In this document: positions 19,078 to 28,185 of the stretch, in pieces | How the letters are laid out: every line of letters begins with the position of its first letter | Position numbering within the stretch: the first letter of the stretch is position 1 | Source: Microbacterium immunditiarum | Lineage (GTDB): Bacteria; Actinomycetota; Actinomycetes; Actinomycetales; Microbacteriaceae | Direction of reading: 5' to 3' | Assembly: GCF_013409785.1 (NCBI RefSeq) | Contig: NZ_JACCBV010000001.1 | Span: forward strand, 434,001-498,000 | DNA: 64,000 bases | Program-made: the position numbers and the translations under genes | The notes under the pieces: model-generated | What the model was told of the DNA's origin: nothing | Databases searched by the model: none | Seen by the model: the letters and a program-made list of their open reading frames with translations, nothing else

Positions 19078-19818
19078 ATGCACTCCGACGACTTCGAAAA
19101 CCATGACCACGCCGACTCGCACGACGAGGCGAACGGCACCCCCACTCAGCGACGACCGCTCGGCTACTGGCTGCGCGTCGTCGACGACCTGCTCACCCGC
19201 CGGTTCGCGGAGGCCTTCGCGAACGAAGGCGTCACGCGGCGCGACTGGATGACGCTCAACGCACTGTCCGGCGACGTCGACGCCCCCGGGCTGGCCGATC
19301 GCCTCGCCCGCAAGGGCAAGCACCTCCGTCGCCTCGAGGAGCGCGGCTGGATCGAGGAGCAGGGCGACGGCTCGTGGGCGCTCACCGACGAGGGCCGGGC
19401 CGCCAAGGAACGGCTCGGCGCGATCGTCGACGAGCTCCGCGCACGCGTCTCGGGCGCTGTCTCTCCCGAGGACTTCGCCACGACGATGGCCTCGATCGAG
19501 GCGATCGCCCGAGAGCTCGGCTGGGACGAGCAGGCCTGGGCCGAGCGCGGCCGCGGCTTCGGCCGGCGCGGCCGGCGCCGCGGGCGCTTCGGCGGGTTCG
19601 GGCCGGGCTTCGGCGGCGGCTTCGGCTCCGGGTTCCGTCACGGTTTCGGCCCGGCGTTCGGCCCCGGCCACGCACACGCATGGCACGAGCACGGATGCCG
19701 CGGCGCCCACGGCCACGCGCACGGCGCGCACGAGCACGGGCACGGCCGCACCGAGCACGCGTACGAGCGCGGCTTCGACGCGGGGTACGCGCGCGGCCGT
19801 GAGGAGCGGATCGCCTGA
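19078..19818 (+). CDS. MarR-like winged-helix protein with Gly/Phe- and His-rich C-terminal tail
   Basis: A 246-residue protein. The N-terminus is His/Asp-rich (MHSDDFENHDHADSHDE); residues about 28-125 form a winged helix of MarR type (GYWLRVVDDLLTRRFAEAF, WMTLNALSGDVDAPGLADRL, RLEERGWIEEQGDGSWALTD). From about 155 the chain turns into a Gly/Arg/Phe-rich segment and then a His-rich tail with many HxH pairs (GHAHAWHEH, HGHAHGAHEHGHG). The tail looks metal-binding, by inference. AAAGGA lies ahead of the ATG. It faces the other MarR gene across a palindrome. No transporter gene is adjacent, so the target is unknown. Confidence 0.75.
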   Translation: MHSDDFENHDHADSHDEANGTPTQRRPLGYWLRVVDDLLTRRFAEAFANEGVTRRDWMTLNALSGDVDAPGLADRLARKGKHLRRLEERGWIEEQGDGSWALTDEGRAAKERLGAIVDELRARVSGAVSPEDFATTMASIEAIARELGWDEQAWAERGRGFGRRGRRRGRFGGFGPGFGGGFGSGFRHGFGPAFGPGHAHAWHEHGCRGAHGHAHGAHEHGHGRTEHAYERGFDAGYARGREERIA

Positions 19819-19843
19819 GCATCCGTCGCCGCATTTCCCATGC

Positions 19844-19873
19844 GAGGGGCACCGGGACCGACCGGTGCCCCTC
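19844..19873 (+). terminator. Rho-independent-type hairpin after the MarR-like gene
   Basis: A perfect 12-bp stem (GAGGGGCACCGG / CCGGTGCCCCTC) with a 6-nt loop lies 25 nt after the stop codon at 19818. Only a weak T-rich tail follows, as is common in high-GC actinobacteria. Confidence 0.75.
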
Positions 19874-20004
19874 GTCATGTTCGGTCTTCGATACATCCGT
19901 GTAACCGAAGCGACCCCGCTGTTCGGATACCCTCGCTTCGGGCGTCTGCGCGCCCGTGCGACCGGGGGGTCGTCGCGCACACATGCTCGACCCGGAAGGC
20001 CTCT

Positions 20005-20562
20005 GTGACGATCCCCCTCGCCGAGAGACGACGCGCCGCGCGGCACGGACGTGCCGTCGCGTACTGGGCGGCGATGATCGCCCTCTTCCTCTCGCTGTGG
20101 GTGGGGATCTCCGTCAGTCCACCGGCGTGGGTCTACTACCCCGCCCTCTTCCTGCATCTGGCCGCAGTCGTCGTGGGGCTCGGATCGGCCGTGATGCTCG
20201 AGGTCACGGGCCTGCTGTGGATGGCGCGGCGCTCGACGCTCGGCGACCTGCGTCGCGTCGAGCGGACGGTCAGCGGGCTCGCGTGGCTCGGCATCGGCGG
20301 GCTGTTCGCGACGGGAGCCTTCCTCCAGCCGGACCTGTCCGACCCCCTGACCGTCATCAAGATGCTGGCAGTGCTCGTCGCCGCCATGAACGGCGTCGCC
20401 ATCACAAAGCTCAACGCCGAGCTCTCCCGTCTGCCCGGGACGGTGCGGTACACGGCGCTGCCGCGGAACCTGCGCTTGTGGTGTCTGTGGAGTGCGCTCG
20501 TCTCGCAGGCCGCGTGGTGGACGGCGGTCATCGTGGGGATGCTCAACACAGCCTCGAACTGA
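20005..20562 (+). CDS. Five-helix integral membrane protein, function unknown
   Basis: A 185-residue protein with about five predicted transmembrane helices (AAMIALFLSLWVGISVS; ALFLHLAAVVVGLGSAVML; LAWLGIGGLFATGAFL; VIKMLAVLVAAMNGVAI; LWSALVSQAAWWTAVIVGML) and a short Arg-rich cytoplasmic N-terminus. No family is recognised with confidence. The GTG start is chosen because GGAAGG lies 5 nt before it and the upstream in-frame extension is low-complexity and crosses a terminator. It stands alone between the MarR-like gene and the VWA protein. Confidence 0.7.
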   Translation: MTIPLAERRRAARHGRAVAYWAAMIALFLSLWVGISVSPPAWVYYPALFLHLAAVVVGLGSAVMLEVTGLLWMARRSTLGDLRRVERTVSGLAWLGIGGLFATGAFLQPDLSDPLTVIKMLAVLVAAMNGVAITKLNAELSRLPGTVRYTALPRNLRLWCLWSALVSQAAWWTAVIVGMLNTASN

Positions 20563-20658
20563 TCTCCTCGCGCGCGGGAGCCGCTTGACGGTAGGCTTTG
20601 CGCAACGCCGGCCCCCGAACCGGCCCAGGTGTGCCCCCCGACCTGAGGTGACCCGCCC

Positions 20659-20745
20659 ATGCGCGAACTCATCCGCGGCGGCCTCTGCGCCGCGCGTGCC
20701 CTGCTTCGCCGCGCCCGGGCGGCGGGGCCGCTGGAGCTTTCGTAG
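20659..20745 (+). CDS. Possible 28-residue leader peptide
   Basis: An ATG at 20659 has a strong ribosome-binding site GAGGTG 8 nt upstream, and the frame runs 28 codons to a TAG whose last base is the first base of the downstream GTG (TAGTG). The peptide is short, basic and amphipathic (MRELIRGGLCAARALLRRAR...). The arrangement suggests translational coupling to the VWA gene, whose own ribosome-binding site is weak. It may equally be a chance frame. Confidence 0.45.
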   Translation: MRELIRGGLCAARALLRRARAAGPLELS

Positions 20746-22661
20746 TGAGCGGCCGGATCCCCTCGGCGATCGAGGAGCGGCGCATGCGACGCCGCCGCCG
20801 TCGCCGCCGGTTCGTGCTGTGGACGACCGTGACCGGCATCGTTGTGCTCGTGGGAGCCATCGGAGCCGTCTCGACGATGATCGTCTCGGCGATCGCCGCC
20901 CCTTCCGACGAGGTGGCCGCCGCGACGCCCGACCCCACGCCGACGCCCACGCGCGAGCTGATCGTCTTCCCCGACGACGAGCCCGCTGCGACGGCCGGCG
21001 CGGAACCGTGCGCAGTCGTGCGGGTGCTGGCATCGTTCGAGAACGCCCACATGGTCGAGAACCTCGCCGCCGCCTACAACAGCCAGCCGCGCAACGTGGC
21101 GGGGTCGTGCGTGACGGTCGAGGCGAGCAAAGACAAGTCGGGCGGTGCGGCGGATGCCGTGGCATCCGGCTTCGCCTCGCTCGCCGACGACCAGAAGCCC
21201 ACCGTGTGGCTGCCCGACTCGTCGACGTGGGTCGACATCGCCCTCGCGAAGGGCGCGACCGTGCTGCACGCCGAGGGGACGAGCGTCGCGTATTCGCACA
21301 TCGTGCTCGCGATGCCTCAGCCGCTCGCCGAGGCCGTCGGATGGGACGAGGACGCCCCCACTTGGACCGAGGTCTTCCAGGCTGCGGGAGATCCCGATCT
21401 CTGGAGCGGCCTCGGGCACCCGGAGTGGGGCACCTTCAAACTCGGCAAGACGAGCCCGCTCGTGGCGACATCGGGCGAGGCGGCCATGTTCGTGTCGTTC
21501 GGCACGGCGGCCGGCTCCCTCGACGGGTTCACGGCGGCGCAGGTCGCGGATGCCGCGATCAAGGGCGCCGTCCATGAGAACGAGCTCGCGACGAGCCATT
21601 ACATGGCCACGCCGGAGCACTTCCTGTGGCACGCGCGGCAGGCCGAGGCATCCGGAACCGCCGCCGACTTCCTGTCGGCCGTCATCGTCGACGAGAAGTC
21701 CGTGTGGGATTACAACCGCGGCATCACGAGCCGCGACGGCGTGACCGTCGTGCAGGACGACCCGCCGGCCGAGCAACTCACCGCGATCTACCCGAGCGAC
21801 GGGTACTACACGGCGAACAACCCTGCGATCCGTCTGACCGGCCCGTGGATCGACCCGGTCGAGGCCGAGGCGGCGGCGGACTTCATCCGCTTCACGCTCA
21901 CGAAGCAGGGGCAGGCGGCGGTGCGCACCTCGGGCTACCGCGACCTCAACCGCGCGCTGGACGCCGACGTCGCGCGGGTGGGTCGCCTGGATGTCGACCG
22001 CGACGGGGTGCTCGGCTTCCCGGAGGGCGACGTCGTCACCGCGGTGCAGACGGCGTTCCCCGATGTGCGCAAGCGCGCGAACGTGCTCTTCCTGCTCGAC
22101 GTTTCGGGCTCGATGGACGAGCTCATCTCGGACTCCGACACGAAGCTCACGCAGGCGCGCAAGGCGATCGAGGCGGCGCTCGGCCACTTCACGACCGGCG
22201 ACGACGTCGGCCTCGCGGCGTTCGCGCAGGCGCCCGACGGATCGATGGTTCCGGGTCTTCTGGCGGCGCCCAGCGACATCGGGTCGTCGCGCGATGCGTT
22301 CCTCGCGGCGCTCGGCGGCATCCGCTCGATGGGCGACACTCCGCTGTATCAGGCGGTCGACACGTTCGCCGCGCAGCAGGCCGCGTCGTGGTCGCCCGAG
22401 CGCATCAACGCCGTCGTGCTGCTGAGCGACGGAGAGAACGACGCCCCGAACGCCCCCACGATCGGGGCGGACCAGGTGCTCGCGAACCTGCGCGACCTGC
22501 ACCACTCGACGCCGGTGCTCCTCTTCACGCTCGCGTACGGGGCGGACGCCGACGTCAAGACGCTGCAGTCGATCTCGGGCGCCACGGGCGCGCACTACTA
22601 CGACGCGACCGACCCGTCGAAGCTGCAGTCGGTGCTCGGCGACCTGGTGACGAGCTTCTGA
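20745..22661 (+). CDS. Membrane-anchored substrate-binding-like plus von Willebrand A protein
   Basis: A 638-residue protein: an Arg-rich cytoplasmic N-terminus (MRRRRRRRRF), one transmembrane helix (about 25-50), a Pro/Thr linker, a region resembling a periplasmic binding protein (about 85-400; VVRVLASFENAHMVENLAAAY, then SHIVLAMPQPLAEAVGW) and a VWA domain (about 445-638) with a complete MIDAS DVSGS at 452-456, plus a downstream Thr and the SDGEND loop. It should be extracytoplasmic. VWA domains of this type bind protein or ligand partners via a divalent metal. No transporter genes adjoin, so this is not a simple ABC receptor. Start GTG overlaps the leader stop. Confidence 0.8.
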   Translation: MSGRIPSAIEERRMRRRRRRRRFVLWTTVTGIVVLVGAIGAVSTMIVSAIAAPSDEVAAATPDPTPTPTRELIVFPDDEPAATAGAEPCAVVRVLASFENAHMVENLAAAYNSQPRNVAGSCVTVEASKDKSGGAADAVASGFASLADDQKPTVWLPDSSTWVDIALAKGATVLHAEGTSVAYSHIVLAMPQPLAEAVGWDEDAPTWTEVFQAAGDPDLWSGLGHPEWGTFKLGKTSPLVATSGEAAMFVSFGTAAGSLDGFTAAQVADAAIKGAVHENELATSHYMATPEHFLWHARQAEASGTAADFLSAVIVDEKSVWDYNRGITSRDGVTVVQDDPPAEQLTAIYPSDGYYTANNPAIRLTGPWIDPVEAEAAADFIRFTLTKQGQAAVRTSGYRDLNRALDADVARVGRLDVDRDGVLGFPEGDVVTAVQTAFPDVRKRANVLFLLDVSGSMDELISDSDTKLTQARKAIEAALGHFTTGDDVGLAAFAQAPDGSMVPGLLAAPSDIGSSRDAFLAALGGIRSMGDTPLYQAVDTFAAQQAASWSPERINAVVLLSDGENDAPNAPTIGADQVLANLRDLHHSTPVLLFTLAYGADADVKTLQSISGATGAHYYDATDPSKLQSVLGDLVTSF

Positions 22662-22692
22662 CGGTTCTCGTGCGCGGCGGCGGATGCCGCGC

Positions 22693-23298
22693 TCAGGCGC
22701 CGCGCGAGCCCGAGTCGTTCACCCCGACGTCGGTGACGTGGAAGTTCTGGAACGACCGCGATGCCGTCGGACCCCGCTGGCCCTGGTAGCGGTTGCCGTA
22801 CGGTCCGGTGCCGTACGGCGACTCTGTCGGCGACGACAGCCGGAAGAAGCACAGCTGCCCGATCTTCATGCCAGGCCAGAGCTTGATCGGCAGCGTCGCG
22901 ACGTTCGACAGCTCGAGCGTCACGTGGCCCGAGAACCCGGGGTCGATGAACCCCGCGGTCGAGTGCGTGAGCAGCCCGAGGCGGCCGAGCGAGGACTTGC
23001 CCTCGAGGCGCGCGGCGATGTCGTCGGGCAGGGTCACCTGCTCGAACGTCGACCCGAGCGCGAACTCCCCCGGGTGCAGGATGAACGGCTCGCTCGGATC
23101 GACCTCGATCAGGTGCGTGAGGTCGGGCTGGTCGAGCGCCGGGTCGATGAACGGGTACTTGTGGTTGTCGAACAGCCGGAAGTACCGGTCGAGGCGCACG
23201 TCGACGCTCGACGGCTGCACCATCTCGCGGTTCCAGGGGTCCAGCCCGATGCGGCCGGCGCCGATCTCGAGGCGGATGTCACGGTCGCTGAGCAGCAC
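22693..23298 (-). CDS. dcd: dCTP deaminase
   Basis: The 201-residue protein matches Dcd over its full usual length: [13 protein letters not shown] start, [24 protein letters not shown] core with the substrate-binding [26 protein letters not shown] with the catalytic Glu region, and the C-terminal [10 protein letters not shown] plus [17 protein letters not shown] tail. It converts dCTP to dUTP (or, in bifunctional actinobacterial enzymes, straight to dUMP) in the cytoplasm, feeding dTMP synthesis. The GTG at 23296-23298 is preferred because it begins at the family's LLSDRDI and has TAGTCT 7 nt upstream; longer in-frame starts add only low-complexity sequence. Confidence 0.93.
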   Translation of the reverse strand: MLLSDRDIRLEIGAGRIGLDPWNREMVQPSSVDVRLDRYFRLFDNHKYPFIDPALDQPDLTHLIEVDPSEPFILHPGEFALGSTFEQVTLPDDIAARLEGKSSLGRLGLLTHSTAGFIDPGFSGHVTLELSNVATLPIKLWPGMKIGQLCFFRLSSPTESPYGTGPYGNRYQGQRGPTASRSFQNFHVTDVGVNDSGSRGA

Positions 23299-23550
23299 GT
23301 TGACCAGACTAGAGCGGATGCCGCGGCATCCGCTCCGCCGTGTCGCGGTAGGTGGGGTCGGTTGGTTGTGGGCCCCTGGTCGCGGGCGCCCTGGTCGCGG
23401 GCGTCGGCTTGCGAGCGTAGGAGATGATGTAGAGGTAGGACGGATGCCGTCGGCGGCGTCCGACGCACGGCACATCTCCTACCCCCGCGGCGCGGGCGCG
23501 CGAGATCAAGGCCGATCGCGGTCGCCTGTTATGCTGGCCGAGCACTGTCC
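23299..23550. other. Gene-free gap with small repeats before the tRNA
   Basis: No credible gene is seen. The gap holds the dcd -10 box (23306-23311), a tandem pair of CCTGGTCGCGGGCG units near 23377-23404, and an inverted repeat GTAGGAGATG / CATCTCCTAC at 23417-23426 and 23473-23482. The tRNA promoter -10 TATGCT lies at 23530-23535, about 15 nt before the mature tRNA 5' end; no clear -35 is visible. Confidence 0.5.
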
Positions 23551-23624
23551 GGGGATGTAGTTCAATGGCAGAACATCAGCTTCCCAAGCTGAGAGCGCGG
23601 GTTCGATTCCCGTCATCCCCTCCA
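23551..23624 (+). tRNA. tRNA-Gly (anticodon CCC), CCA encoded
   Basis: A complete cloverleaf can be drawn: acceptor GGGGATG/CATCCCC, D-arm GTTC/GAAC, anticodon stem TCAGC/GCTGA with loop TTCCCAA (anticodon CCC at 23583-23585), 4-nt variable loop and T-arm GCGGG-TTCGATT-CCCGT. A T discriminator and encoded CCA (23622-23624) end the gene. It decodes GGG glycine codons. An IS21-family element starts 39 nt downstream. Confidence 0.96.
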
Positions 23625-23657
23625 CTGATCTGGCGCGGCACTTTGGTGCTGGCTCAA

Positions 23658-23662
23658 ACGAT
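23658..23662 (+). repeat. Target-site duplication, left copy
   Basis: ACGAT directly precedes the left end (TGT...) of the IS21-type element and is repeated at 25794-25798 directly after its right end (...ACA). A 5-bp duplication is within the range of IS21-family elements. Confidence 0.8.
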
Positions 23663-23732
23663 TGTCGACGACGCTCCAGAACCCGGCCAAAACGACGCTT
23701 GAAAACTAGGCCACCCGGACCAGATTGGGTGG

Positions 23733-25726
<1,994 letters not shown>

Positions 25727-25793
25727 CGAAACGACGAATCGGTGGCCTAGTTTTCGCCCGTCGTTTTGGCCTGGTTCTCAACCGTCGCCGACA

Positions 25794-25798
25794 ACGAT
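25794..25798 (+). repeat. Target-site duplication, right copy
   Basis: ACGAT directly follows the right end of the IS element and matches 23658-23662. Confidence 0.8.
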
Positions 25799-25950
25799 TC
25801 GTATGCATGCCGTCCGAGCCGAACCGTTTGCGGGGGGTACCGCTCCGCCCGAGGCTCCGCTCGCTGCGCGCGGCGTGTACCGCGGGGGGTAAGGGTGCCG
25901 ACCGGGCTGCGGCGTCGGCGACCGGTTCCTCGCCGCCCGAGGCCCCGCGC

Positions 25951-25974
25951 ACCCGGGGTCGTCCTCCCCCGGGT
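25951..25974 (-). terminator. Hairpin at the 3' end of the island's first operon
   Basis: ACCCGGGG and CCCCGGGT arms (8 bp) with an 8-nt loop lie 7 nt beyond the stop of the dehydrogenase gene at 25982. No T-run is present. Confidence 0.55.
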
Positions 25975-25981
25975 CGCACTG

Positions 25982-26884
25982 TCAGGAGAGATCGACGAGG
26001 TTGGTCGGGGTCGTGCCGCTCCCCAGGGCGGCGAGCTGCTTCCGGAGCAGCGACTCCACCGCGTCGGTCATGGTCGCGACCTTCCCGCCCACGTGCGGCG
26101 AGATGAGCACACCCGGCATACGCCAGAGCGGATGCGACGGCGGGAGCGGCTCGGGATCGGTCACATCGAGCGCCGCGCGCAACCGCCCCGCCTCGAGCTC
26201 CAGGAGGAGAGCCGCGGTGTCGACCACGGCCCCGCGGCCGATGTTGACGACGAGCGCGCCGTCGGAGAGTCGGCCGAGGAACGACGCGTCGACGAGGCCG
26301 CGGGTCGAGTCGTCGAGCGGGAGGCAGACGACGACCGCGTCCGCCTCGGGGAGGCGACGCGCGAGGTCGTCCGGCCCGGCTACGTCGCCTCGGGCGTCTC
26401 GACGCGCGGAGCGGCCGACACGCACGGCCTCGGCTCCGAAGGGCGCCAACCGGTCGACGAACGCCCCCGCGAGGCCGCCCGCGCCGAGCACCACGACACG
26501 CAGGCCGAGCAGCCCGCGCGTGACGTCCCCGCCCCACGTGCCCGTGGCCTGCTGGGAGACGTAGCGCGGAAGGTCGCGCTGGGCGGCGAGCAGCAGGGCC
26601 AAGCCGATCTCCGCCGCAGGCGCCTCGTGCACCCCGGCCGCGTTTGCGAAGGCGATTCCGGGCGGGAGGTGATCGGCGACGCCGTCAAAGCCGATGCTCT
26701 GGCTCTGCACGAGTCGCACCTCGACGTCGGCGAGCACCGCGAGGAGCGACGGATCGCTCTGATACGGCGGCACGACGATGTCTATGGCGGACCACGGTGC
26801 GGCCCCGACGAGGTCCCACACGGCGACGTCGGCCGAGCCGGACAGCCGATGCGCGAGTTCCTCGGTCGGTACGCTGACGCGCAT
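25982..26884 (-). CDS. D-isomer-specific 2-hydroxyacid dehydrogenase
   Basis: A 300-residue NAD(P)-dependent dehydrogenase. The Rossmann loop is VVVLGAGGLAGAF (about 135-147); the catalytic Arg is in VNIGRGAVVD (about 230) and the catalytic His in SPHVGG (about 278), preceded by the Asp/Glu of LDVTDPEPLP. It interconverts a 2-keto acid and a D-2-hydroxy acid; the substrate is unknown. The ATG at 26884 overlaps the stop of the upstream dehydrogenase (TGATG), so it is preferred to the GTG one codon earlier. Last gene of the operon that starts at 30878. Confidence 0.87.
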   Translation of the reverse strand: MRVSVPTEELAHRLSGSADVAVWDLVGAAPWSAIDIVVPPYQSDPSLLAVLADVEVRLVQSQSIGFDGVADHLPPGIAFANAAGVHEAPAAEIGLALLLAAQRDLPRYVSQQATGTWGGDVTRGLLGLRVVVLGAGGLAGAFVDRLAPFGAEAVRVGRSARRDARGDVAGPDDLARRLPEADAVVVCLPLDDSTRGLVDASFLGRLSDGALVVNIGRGAVVDTAALLLELEAGRLRAALDVTDPEPLPPSHPLWRMPGVLISPHVGGKVATMTDAVESLLRKQLAALGSGTTPTNLVDLS

Positions 26885-27759
26885 CACGGCATCCGGTAGG
26901 TCTGGATCACGGCCGAGTCGTCGCTGCGCCCGAGACCCCGATCGTGCGCAGCCTCGTAAACGGCCCTGGCAGCGCGAGCGAGCGATGGCTCGTGCCCGGC
27001 TGCCTCAGCGGCCTCGACGACCAGACCCATGTCCTTGACGAAGATGTCGACCGCGCTGCGCACCGGCGGATCCTCGTCCAGCATTCGCCGGCCCCGGTCG
27101 TCGAGCATGAACGAGCCCGCCGCTCCGCTCCGCACGACCTCCCACGCCGCACGCTGGTCGAGGCCGAGCGCCTCGGCGAACGAGAGCGCCTCCGCGGCCG
27201 CGACGATGTGCACGCCGCACAGCAACTGATTGACGAGCTTCATCCGCTGTCCGTCACCGCTCGCGGAGCCCACGATCGGTGCGGATGCGGCCAGAGCGTC
27301 CAGCAGCGGGCTCACCCGTGCGAGATCTGCGCCCGTCCCCGCGGCCATGATCAGGAGCTCTCCCGCGGCGGCCCGCGCGACACCCCCCGACACAGGCGCG
27401 TCGACGACGGCGACCCCCGCGTCTGCGAGCCGCTCAGCCCACGAGCGGACAGCGATGTCGCCGACGGTCGCCATGACGAGGACGATCGCGCCGGGCCGAA
27501 GCGCGGACGCGGCGCCCCCCTCTCCGAAGAGCACGGCCTCCGCCTGCGCGGGCGTCGCGACCATGAGCACGAGCACGTCGGCCTTCCGTGCAGCCTCTTC
27601 AGGCGAATCGGCGATGCGGCATCCCGCCTCGGCGAGCGCCGCGACCGCGTTCGCGTCGACGTCGAACGCCGTCACCTCGAAACCTGCCGCGACTGCGACG
27701 CGGGCCATCGGCCCGCCCATGGCGCCGAGACCGACCCAGCCGACGCGGAGCGCGGTCAT
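26884..27759 (-). CDS. 3-hydroxyisobutyrate/L-threonate dehydrogenase-family oxidoreductase
   Basis: A 291-residue beta-hydroxyacid dehydrogenase. It has the N-terminal NAD(P) motif GWVGLGAMGGPMA (residues 7-19), the substrate-binding DAPVSGGVARAAAGEL (about 115-130) and the catalytic Lys in GQRMKLVNQLL (about 172). The C-terminal GRSDDSAVIQTY resembles LtnD (L-threonate dehydrogenase) members. It oxidises a beta-hydroxy acid at C2 or C3. It overlaps both neighbours (ATGA and TGATG), so it is part of one tightly coupled catabolic operon; an LtnD role would fit with the acid-sugar kinase at 48180, though that is 20 kb away. Confidence 0.85.
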   Translation of the reverse strand: MTALRVGWVGLGAMGGPMARVAVAAGFEVTAFDVDANAVAALAEAGCRIADSPEEAARKADVLVLMVATPAQAEAVLFGEGGAASALRPGAIVLVMATVGDIAVRSWAERLADAGVAVVDAPVSGGVARAAAGELLIMAAGTGADLARVSPLLDALAASAPIVGSASGDGQRMKLVNQLLCGVHIVAAAEALSFAEALGLDQRAAWEVVRSGAAGSFMLDDRGRRMLDEDPPVRSAVDIFVKDMGLVVEAAEAAGHEPSLARAARAVYEAAHDRGLGRSDDSAVIQTYRMP

Positions 27760-28166
27760 GCGGCCGGACGGAACACGGGCAGGGTGACCTGCTCGTCGAC
27801 GTCCTCGTACGTCACCGTCACGGCCGCGTCGATGCGCAGGTCATCCGGCTCGTAGTCGACGAGGTTCGACATCATGACCGGACCCTCCTCGAGGCGGACG
27901 AGCACGATCGCGAGCGGCAGATCATCCTCGAACGGGTTGCCCTTCGCCCGCTCGAGCACGCTGTAGCTGTAGATCGTCCCGTTGCCGCTCACCGGTGTCC
28001 ACGTGAACTCGCGCGACGAGCAGTAGTGGCACACCGGGCCGGGGTAGTACCAGAAGCGGCCACACCGGTCGCACTTCTGCAACTCCATCCGATGCGCCTT
28101 CGCGGCCTGCCAGAACCGCTCGTGGTCTGGGGTGATTGTCGGCAGAGGCCGATGGATCGTTCCCAT
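27756..28166 (-). CDS. DUF35 Zn-ribbon/OB-fold protein, thiolase partner
   Basis: A 136-residue protein with a rubredoxin-like zinc ribbon (Cys 32, 35, 46, 49: CDRCG...CHYC) followed by an OB-fold (FTWTPVSGNGTIYSYSVLER, then PLAIVLVRLEEGPVMMSNLV). DUF35 proteins form complexes with thiolase-like proteins, for example in retro-aldol cleavage of steroid side chains. The thiolase-fold gene lies just upstream (28186), 19 nt away. The ATG at 28166 is chosen because GGAAGGG precedes it; a longer frame overlaps the thiolase end. Confidence 0.88.
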   Translation of the reverse strand: MGTIHRPLPTITPDHERFWQAAKAHRMELQKCDRCGRFWYYPGPVCHYCSSREFTWTPVSGNGTIYSYSVLERAKGNPFEDDLPLAIVLVRLEEGPVMMSNLVDYEPDDLRIDAAVTVTYEDVDEQVTLPVFRPAA

Positions 28167-28185
28167 GTCGTGTATCCCTTCCGGC

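Noticed and set aside
19590..19800. Tandem repeats resembling a CRISPR array or minisatellite
   Set aside because: The apparent repetition comes from Gly/Phe- and His-rich codons in the MarR-like gene; no regular repeat-spacer spacing.
18403..21165. 920-codon minus-strand frame
   Set aside because: It runs through two MarR-like genes, a terminator and a membrane protein gene; the translation has no recognisable domain.
20136..22595. 819-codon minus-strand frame opposite the VWA protein
   Set aside because: Shadow frame of a GC-rich gene, no motif and no start signals.
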